Below are positions 28,694-33,716 of a stretch of 33,716 nucleotides of DNA, in pieces. Source of the DNA: Acidimicrobiaceae bacterium. GTDB taxonomy: Bacteria > Actinomycetota > Acidimicrobiia > Acidimicrobiales > Palsa-688. A model generated the notes under the pieces. That model was not told the origin of the DNA. It did no database searches and saw only the letters and a list, made by a program, of their open reading frames with translations. The DNA lies in the NCBI GenBank assembly GCA_003166025.1, contig PMWT01000159.1, positions 1 to 33,716 of the forward strand, given 5' to 3'. Made by a program: the position numbers and the translations under genes. The first letter of the stretch is position 1, and every line of letters starts with the position of its first letter.

Positions 28694-29953
28694 GTGAACA
28701 AGAAATGGCCGGCCGCCCTGTTCGTGGCAGCCCTGTTCGTGGCCATATTGGGCGCGAGCTCGCTGCTGGCAGCCTGCGGGGGCACGGGCGGTCAGGCGGC
28801 GGACAGCGCGGCCACCACCTCCACGTCCGCCCTGGCCGCCTCCAAGGCCACGACCGGACCGCCGACGACTACCACGGTCCCGGCGACCACTACCGTACCG
28901 GCGGGGGGGACTGTGCCGAGCGGTTTCGACCCGGTGTCGTTCACCGCCGTTTCCCCGAGCGAGTACTGGCTGCTGGGCGACGCCCCCTGCTCCAATCCCG
29001 TGTGCACCTCGATCGTGCGCACCTCCGACGGTGGGTCGCATTTCGTCGGCCTCCCGGCCCCGACCTCCCCGCTGCTCGAGGGACAGGGTTCTTCCACTGG
29101 CATAAACACCCTGCGCTTCGCCGACGACCTCGACGGCTACGCCTTCGCCACCGGCCCCGGCGGGGAGTTCTGGGACACCCACGACGGTGGCGGGCAGTGG
29201 CAGCGGCCTGGCTTTCTCACTGGCCGGGGGCTCCTCGAGTTCGGCACCGGCGCCGGCTATGCGTTCGCCCTGGTCGGTTTGTGCCAGAACGGAAGTTGCT
29301 CGGCTGTCACCCTCGAGCGTTCGCCCGTCTCGTCGGACCAGTGGTCGGCCGTCGCGGTCCCGGTGCCGGCGGACGTCGACGAGGTGGCGTCCATGACCGT
29401 GCACGGCAGCGACCTCTGGTTCTCTGTCACCACGTCGGCCAGCCAGGCCAACCAGCTGCTGGTCGTGGGCACCGGGTCTGGGGCGCAGTTCAGCACCTAC
29501 CAGAGCCCCTGTTTCTCGGGGCTCGGGGGCAGCATAGAGGCGTCGTCAGCCGACGTGCTGTGGGCCATGTGCCCTACGGGGATGATGGCAGAAGCCTTCC
29601 GCTCCACCGACGGGGGCTCGCAGTGGAAGGCGCTGTCTGCTGCGGGCGAACTGGAGAACTCCGCCCTGTTGGCCCCAGCCAGCGACACCACGGCCGTGAT
29701 CCAGCCGGCCGAGCAGGGCGAGCTCTTGCGCACCGACGACGGCGGCGCCACCTGGCAGACGCTCCCGGCCGCCGGGGCCAACGGGTCGTGGTGGTCGTGG
29801 ATCGGTTTCACCGACACCGCCACCGGGTCCGGGCTGGACCAAGGCGACGCCCCGGCCAACTGGCCCTGGCCCAACGGTCCCTACCCGGAGCAGCTCTGGC
29901 GCACCGACGACGGCGGTGCCACCTGGTCTGGCCCGGTGACGATCGGCGGCTGA
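28694..29953 (+). CDS. BNR/sialidase-like repeat lipoprotein
   Basis: The 419-residue product has a lipoprotein signal peptide with lipobox LLAAC, so Cys28 would be lipidated and the protein anchored outside the membrane. A Thr/Ala/Pro linker follows. The rest carries repeated Asp-box motifs (TSDGGSHF, THDGGGQW, STDGGSQW, RTDDGGATW twice), the mark of BNR or Ycf48-like beta-propellers. No sialidase catalytic residues can be identified, so it is more likely a binding or assembly protein. The GTG at 28694 gives a good n-region (VNKKWP). A 15-bp tandem duplication at 28715-28744 encodes LFVAALFVA within the signal peptide. It precedes uvrA by 56 bp on the same strand but need not be functionally linked. 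Confidence 0.83.
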   Translation: MNKKWPAALFVAALFVAILGASSLLAACGGTGGQAADSAATTSTSALAASKATTGPPTTTTVPATTTVPAGGTVPSGFDPVSFTAVSPSEYWLLGDAPCSNPVCTSIVRTSDGGSHFVGLPAPTSPLLEGQGSSTGINTLRFADDLDGYAFATGPGGEFWDTHDGGGQWQRPGFLTGRGLLEFGTGAGYAFALVGLCQNGSCSAVTLERSPVSSDQWSAVAVPVPADVDEVASMTVHGSDLWFSVTTSASQANQLLVVGTGSGAQFSTYQSPCFSGLGGSIEASSADVLWAMCPTGMMAEAFRSTDGGSQWKALSAAGELENSALLAPASDTTAVIQPAEQGELLRTDDGGATWQTLPAAGANGSWWSWIGFTDTATGSGLDQGDAPANWPWPNGPYPEQLWRTDDGGATWSGPVTIGG

Positions 29954-30009
29954 CGGGCCTGGTGAAGTCCTTGCCCAAACATATGTTCGGCTGGTAGCCT
30001 GGTAACCCT

Positions 30010-32976
30010 ATGTCGGACAGGCTCATCGTCCGGGGAGCCCGGGAGCACAACCTGCAGGACGTGTCCATCGACCTGCCTCGGGACCGGCTGATCGTCTTCA
30101 CCGGCCTGTCGGGCTCGGGCAAGAGCAGCCTGGCTTTCGACACCATTTACGCGGAGGGACAGAGGCGCTACGTGGAGTCGCTGTCGGCGTATGCCCGTCA
30201 GTTCCTCGGCCAGATGGACAAGCCGGACGTGGACTTCATCGAGGGCCTGTCGCCGGCAATATCGATCGACCAGAAGTCGGCGTCGCGCAACCCCCGCAGC
30301 ACGGTGGGCACCATCACGGAGATTTACGACTACTTGCGCCTGCTCTATGCCCGGGTCGGCATACCCCATTGTCCCAAGGACGGCAGCCTCGTCTCCCGCC
30401 AGACGCCCCAGCAGATAGTCGACCGGGTCCTGACCCTTCCCGAGGGCACCCGTTTCCAAGTCCTGGCGCCCGTCGTGCGGGGGCGAAAGGGCGAGTACGA
30501 GAGCCTCGTCCAGGAACTGGCCGGCCAGGGCTTTGCCCGCGCCCGCGTTGACGGCACCGTGTACGAGCTGGCCGAGCTGCCCAAGTTGGCCCGTTACGAG
30601 GTCCACACCATCGAGGTCGTGGTGGACCGGCTTGTCCTGCGCCCCGGGATCGAGCGTCGGTTGACCGACTCGTTGGAGACGGCGCTCAAATTGGCCGACG
30701 GCGTGGCGGAAGTGCAGATAGTGCCGCGTGAAGGGCCCGCGGGCCGCGACGCGCCCAGAGGGGCGGCGGGTGCCGCCGGCCAGGAGAGCGCTGACGGGCC
30801 CGAGGATGGCGAGGGAGGCGCCGGGCAGGACGGGCCCGGCGCCGGGCAGGACGGGCTGGGAGGAGGCCTGCCCGAGACCTTGACTTTCTCCCAGCACCTG
30901 GCCTGTCCCGTGTGCGGGACGTCGTATGAGGAGCTCGCCCCCCGCAATTTCTCTTTCAACTCGCCCTATGGCGCCTGCGCCCGTTGCGACGGGCTGGGGA
31001 CTCGTTACGAGGTGGACCCCGAGCTGGTCGTCCCCGACCTCGACCTGTCGATCGACGAGGGGGCGGTGGCACCGTGGGCCGGTGCCCGCAGCGAGTACTT
31101 CGGGCGCCTGCTCCAGGGGGTGGCGGAGACCTTTGCCATACCCACCACGGTGCCCTGGAGGAAGCTGAAAAAACAAGACCAGAAGGTCGTACTTTACGGC
31201 TCGGGCACCAGCCAGGTGCACCTGCACTACAAGAACCGCTTCGGCCGGACGCGCTCTTACTACACCAACTACGAAGGCGTCGTCACGTACCTGCAAAGGC
31301 GCCACGCCGAGGCCGAGTCCGACACCATGCGCGAGCAGATAGAGGGCTACATGCGCCTGGTGCCCTGCAGCGAGTGCGGCGGGGCCCGGCTGAAGCCCGC
31401 CAGTCTTGCCGTCACCATCGGCGACCACAACATCTTCCAGGTCTGCGACCTGTCGATCCGGGAGGCGACCACTTTCGTCGAGGACCTGCGGCTCTCCGAG
31501 CGCGACCACCTGATCGCCGACCGGGTCCTTCGTGAAGTCCGGGCCCGGTTGCAGTTCCTGGTCGACGTCGGCCTCGACTACCTGTCCCTCAACCGCAACG
31601 CCGGCACCCTGGCCGGAGGCGAGGCGCAGCGCATCAGGCTGGCCTCTCAGATCGGCAGCGGCCTGGTCGGAGTGCTCTATGTCCTGGACGAGCCGTCGAT
31701 CGGCCTGCACCAGCGGGACAACCGCAGGCTGATAGACACCTTGGTGCGCCTGCGCGACCTGGGCAACACCGTCATAGTCGTAGAGCACGACGAGGAGACC
31801 ATCCGCACCGCCGACCATGTGGTCGACATCGGGCCCGGGGCGGGCGAGCACGGCGGCCGGATAGTGGTCTCGGGGACGGTCAAGGACCTCTTGCGCAGCA
31901 AGACTTCTTTGACCGGCCAGTACCTTTCCGGCAAGCGCTTCGTACCCGTGCCGACGCGGCGACGCGAGGCCCGGGGCCGGCTTGTCGTGCGCGGCGCCAA
32001 AGAGCACAACCTCCGTGACATCGACGCCGAGTTCCCCCTGGGGTGCCTGGTGGTCGTGACCGGCGTGTCCGGTTCGGGCAAGTCCACGCTGGTCAACGAC
32101 ATTTTGTTACGGGCTTTGATGCAGCGGATCTACAAGTCGAAGGAGGTGCCCGGCCGCCACCGCCGGGTGGAGGGGATGGAGGCCTTCGACAAAGTGGTCG
32201 ACGTCGACCAGTCGCCCATCGGCCGCACGCCACGGAGCAACCCTGCCACCTACACCGGCGTTTTCGACCATGTCCGGCGGCTTTTCGCCAGTACCACCGA
32301 AGCCAAGGTGCGCGGTTACCAGCCTGGTCGCTTCTCGTTCAATGTGAACGGGGGCCGCTGCGATGCGTGCTCGGGCGACGGCACCATAAAGATCGAGATG
32401 CACTTCCTGCCCGACGTGTACGTGCCGTGCGAGGTGTGCAAGGGCGCCCGTTACAACCGCGACACCCTCGACATAACCTTCAAGGGCAAAAACATCGCCG
32501 ACGTCCTGGACATGTCGTGCGAGGAGGCGGCCGACTACTTCGTCAACCAACCGGTCATCGCCCGCCATATGCGGACACTGGTCGACGTGGGGCTCGGCTA
32601 CGTCAAGCTGGGACAGCCGGCCCCCACCCTTTCGGGTGGGGAGGCACAGCGGATAAAACTGGCCTCGGAGCTATCGAAGCGGTCGACGGGGCGGACCCTG
32701 TACGTGCTCGACGAGCCAACGACCGGATTGCATTTCGAAGACGTGCGCAAGTTGCTCGGTGTGCTCGACCGCCTCGTCGAGCAGGGCAACACGGTGATAG
32801 TCATCGAGCACAACCTGGACGTCATAAAGACGGCCGACTGGTTGATAGACCTGGGCCCCGAAGGCGGTTCGGGGGGCGGCCTGGTGGTGGCGGCGGGCAC
32901 GCCCGAGGAAGTGGCCAAATGCCCCGAGAGCCATACCGGCATGTTCCTGGAACGGGTGCTGCAAGGACGTAAATGA
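30010..32976 (+). CDS. uvrA: Excinuclease ABC subunit A
   Basis: The 988-residue protein recognises DNA damage and loads UvrB. It has two ABC ATPase modules: Walker A1 GLSGSGKSS at 32-40 with a full N-terminal stretch ([22 protein letters not shown]), and Walker A2 [12 protein letters not shown]. Both signatures are present ([18 protein letters not shown] and [18 protein letters not shown]), as are both Walker B/D-loop elements. Zinc-binding motifs appear as CPVCG...CARCDG and CDACSG...CEVCKGA. Residues 242-287 form a Gly/Ala/Asp/Glu-rich insert just before the first Zn module that is not usual in the family. It starts from an ATG. A nested hairpin starts at its stop codon. uvrB lies 6 kb to the left on the other strand. 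Confidence 0.98.
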   Translation: MSDRLIVRGAREHNLQDVSIDLPRDRLIVFTGLSGSGKSSLAFDTIYAEGQRRYVESLSAYARQFLGQMDKPDVDFIEGLSPAISIDQKSASRNPRSTVGTITEIYDYLRLLYARVGIPHCPKDGSLVSRQTPQQIVDRVLTLPEGTRFQVLAPVVRGRKGEYESLVQELAGQGFARARVDGTVYELAELPKLARYEVHTIEVVVDRLVLRPGIERRLTDSLETALKLADGVAEVQIVPREGPAGRDAPRGAAGAAGQESADGPEDGEGGAGQDGPGAGQDGLGGGLPETLTFSQHLACPVCGTSYEELAPRNFSFNSPYGACARCDGLGTRYEVDPELVVPDLDLSIDEGAVAPWAGARSEYFGRLLQGVAETFAIPTTVPWRKLKKQDQKVVLYGSGTSQVHLHYKNRFGRTRSYYTNYEGVVTYLQRRHAEAESDTMREQIEGYMRLVPCSECGGARLKPASLAVTIGDHNIFQVCDLSIREATTFVEDLRLSERDHLIADRVLREVRARLQFLVDVGLDYLSLNRNAGTLAGGEAQRIRLASQIGSGLVGVLYVLDEPSIGLHQRDNRRLIDTLVRLRDLGNTVIVVEHDEETIRTADHVVDIGPGAGEHGGRIVVSGTVKDLLRSKTSLTGQYLSGKRFVPVPTRRREARGRLVVRGAKEHNLRDIDAEFPLGCLVVVTGVSGSGKSTLVNDILLRALMQRIYKSKEVPGRHRRVEGMEAFDKVVDVDQSPIGRTPRSNPATYTGVFDHVRRLFASTTEAKVRGYQPGRFSFNVNGGRCDACSGDGTIKIEMHFLPDVYVPCEVCKGARYNRDTLDITFKGKNIADVLDMSCEEAADYFVNQPVIARHMRTLVDVGLGYVKLGQPAPTLSGGEAQRIKLASELSKRSTGRTLYVLDEPTTGLHFEDVRKLLGVLDRLVEQGNTVIVIEHNLDVIKTADWLIDLGPEGGSGGGLVVAAGTPEEVAKCPESHTGMFLERVLQGRK
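30817..30858 (+). repeat. 21-bp tandem duplication inside the uvrA insert
   Basis: Two adjacent copies of a 21-bp unit starting GGCGCCGGGCAGGACGGG, differing only in the last three bases, encode GAGQDGP and GAGQDGL. The reading frame is kept. It points to recent slippage in a flexible linker of UvrA. Confidence 0.8.
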
Positions 32977-33025
32977 AGCCCCCGGCGTAACCCGGCACAG
33001 GTGCCGGGTTGCCAACCGGGGGCTT
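32976..33025. terminator. Nested perfect hairpin between uvrA and the convergent secreted-protein gene
   Basis: The outer stem is AAGCCCCCGG (32976-32985) with CCGGGGGCTT (33016-33025). The inner stem is AACCCGGCAC (32989-32998) with GTGCCGGGTT (33001-33010). Both are perfect 10-bp repeats. It begins at the last base of the uvrA stop and ends 30 bp before the next convergent stop, so it fits a bidirectional terminator without a long T-run, as is common in high-GC actinobacteria. Confidence 0.75.
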
Positions 33026-33054
33026 CCAGGGTGCTCAGTGAGGATCTGGGGAGA

Positions 33055-33716
33055 TCAGCGGTGGTGCCGGCGGTATGCCCCGTGGCGCAGGTACCACTCG
33101 GCCTTTTGCAGGTCCGTGCCGGCGACTTTCAGGGCCCGGTCGGCGGTCCGTATGTCCGTGCCGGCATTGCTGAGCAGCCCGTGGTCGGCGTCCCACTGAG
33201 CGGGCGTATAGGCCAGCAGCTGGGCCGAGAGGCCTGACGTCGCCGAGGTGGCGGTTTGTACCAAGGTCTGCATGTCGTTGACCAATGGCCCGACCACGGC
33301 CTGGTTGTTGGGGTTGAGGTCGCCCCTCAGCGTGGTGATGTCCGTGTTGAGGGCGGGGATGCGGACGTTGGTGGCCTGGTCGATCTGGACGACGTCGGTC
33401 ATGACCGGCAGCGCCAGGTCGTAGACCCGTAGACCGAAGACGGCGTCGATGTCGATGTCTACCTGGGTCACGGTCGTGCCGGCGGCGATGTCGGCCCCGA
33501 GCGTCTCCAGGGCGGAAATGTCCGCCTGCATGCCGTTGACGAGGGTCGTGGCGTCGCCGCCTAGGAAGCGCTCGCCCTGGACGGTCTTGATGGCCGCGTC
33601 CAGCGAACCGGTGCGGTCGGAGACAAGACGGGCGCCGTAAGCCTTGGTCCTGTCCAGGTCGGCATTGCCGGTGGTCGTGGTCGTAGGCGCCACCGTGGTG
33701 GACGTGGTGGACGTGG
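33055..33716 (-). CDS. Secreted or surface protein with Thr-rich linker, 5' partial at the window edge
   Basis: The frame stays open to the right window edge; the part seen (about 220 residues) begins with a Ser/Thr repeat encoded by a GACGTGGTG-type repeat and continues VAPTTTTTGNADLDR. The remaining sequence is mostly helical and contains ALETLGADIAAGTTVTQVD, LNTDITTLRGDL and a C-terminal DLQKAEWYLRHGAYRRHHR. A GTG at 33693 is only an internal codon candidate, so the true start and any signal peptide are outside. The pattern suggests an extracellular helical domain on a Thr-rich stalk. I do not recognise the family. Confidence 0.6.
   Translation of the reverse strand, partial: TSTTSTTVAPTTTTTGNADLDRTKAYGARLVSDRTGSLDAAIKTVQGERFLGGDATTLVNGMQADISALETLGADIAAGTTVTQVDIDIDAVFGLRVYDLALPVMTDVVQIDQATNVRIPALNTDITTLRGDLNPNNQAVVGPLVNDMQTLVQTATSATSGLSAQLLAYTPAQWDADHGLLSNAGTDIRTADRALKVAGTDLQKAEWYLRHGAYRRHHR

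Noticed and set aside
28694..29953. Active sialidase
   Set aside because: Asp-box repeats are present but no Arg triad or catalytic Tyr/Glu/Asp set can be recognised.
29881..32007. A 708-codon open frame on the minus strand across uvrA
   Set aside because: It is fully antisense to uvrA, with Val/Gly/Asp/His-rich sequence and no domain; it is a product of high third-position GC.

Overview
The window is chromosomal DNA from a high-GC Gram-positive bacterium, most likely an actinobacterium (Actinomycetota). I infer Acidimicrobiia or a close relative from a DUF5317 membrane protein, secreted proteins with long Thr-rich linkers and GDA-type repeats, a family-G1 peptidase, and an rpsA / coaE / uvrB / uvrA neighbourhood. 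GTG and TTG starts are common. I saw no tRNA or rRNA gene, CRISPR array, insertion sequence or phage gene. The window reads as ordinary chromosome with a strong secreted or surface component, not as a mobile island.

Left part (1-9264): a 5'-truncated giant secreted protein with a C25/caspase-like protease domain, Ig/HYR/MBG-like modules and a C-terminal SGQ-repeat domain. It converges on an operon of a GGDEF-EAL protein with a badly degenerate EAL site and a translationally coupled DUF5317 protein. A possible 46-codon membrane peptide ending in a hairpin lies upstream of that operon. A 321-bp region with a 20-bp near-perfect palindrome precedes an APC-family permease.

Middle part (9279-17784): FtsH protease, a cyclopropane-fatty-acid-synthase-like methyltransferase, an HhH-PHP protein resembling PolX without its polymerase core, an aldo/keto reductase, a UxaA/GarD-type sugar-acid dehydratase, a small unrecognised protein and an APH-fold phosphotransferase. 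Strands alternate, so most of these genes are probably separate transcripts.

Right part (17859-33716): a secreted G1 (glutamic) peptidase with six C-terminal GDA repeats; a DEAD-box helicase followed by a cold-shock protein (plausible RNA-remodelling pair); a conserved-looking ORF after cspA with no start codon of its own; then uvrB, katA, coaE, a small secreted protein, rpsA, a BNR-repeat lipoprotein, uvrA, and a secreted protein cut by the right edge. rpsA, coaE and uvrB share the minus strand as in other actinobacteria, but plus-strand genes (katA and the small secreted protein) sit between them. UvrA and UvrB would act together in nucleotide excision repair; no uvrC is visible.

The items most worth a second look are the start-less ORF behind cspA, the degenerate EAL domain beside an intact GGDEF with I-site, the protease plus SGQ-solenoid architecture, and the palindrome upstream of the permease. 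I did not find a clearly new multi-gene system.
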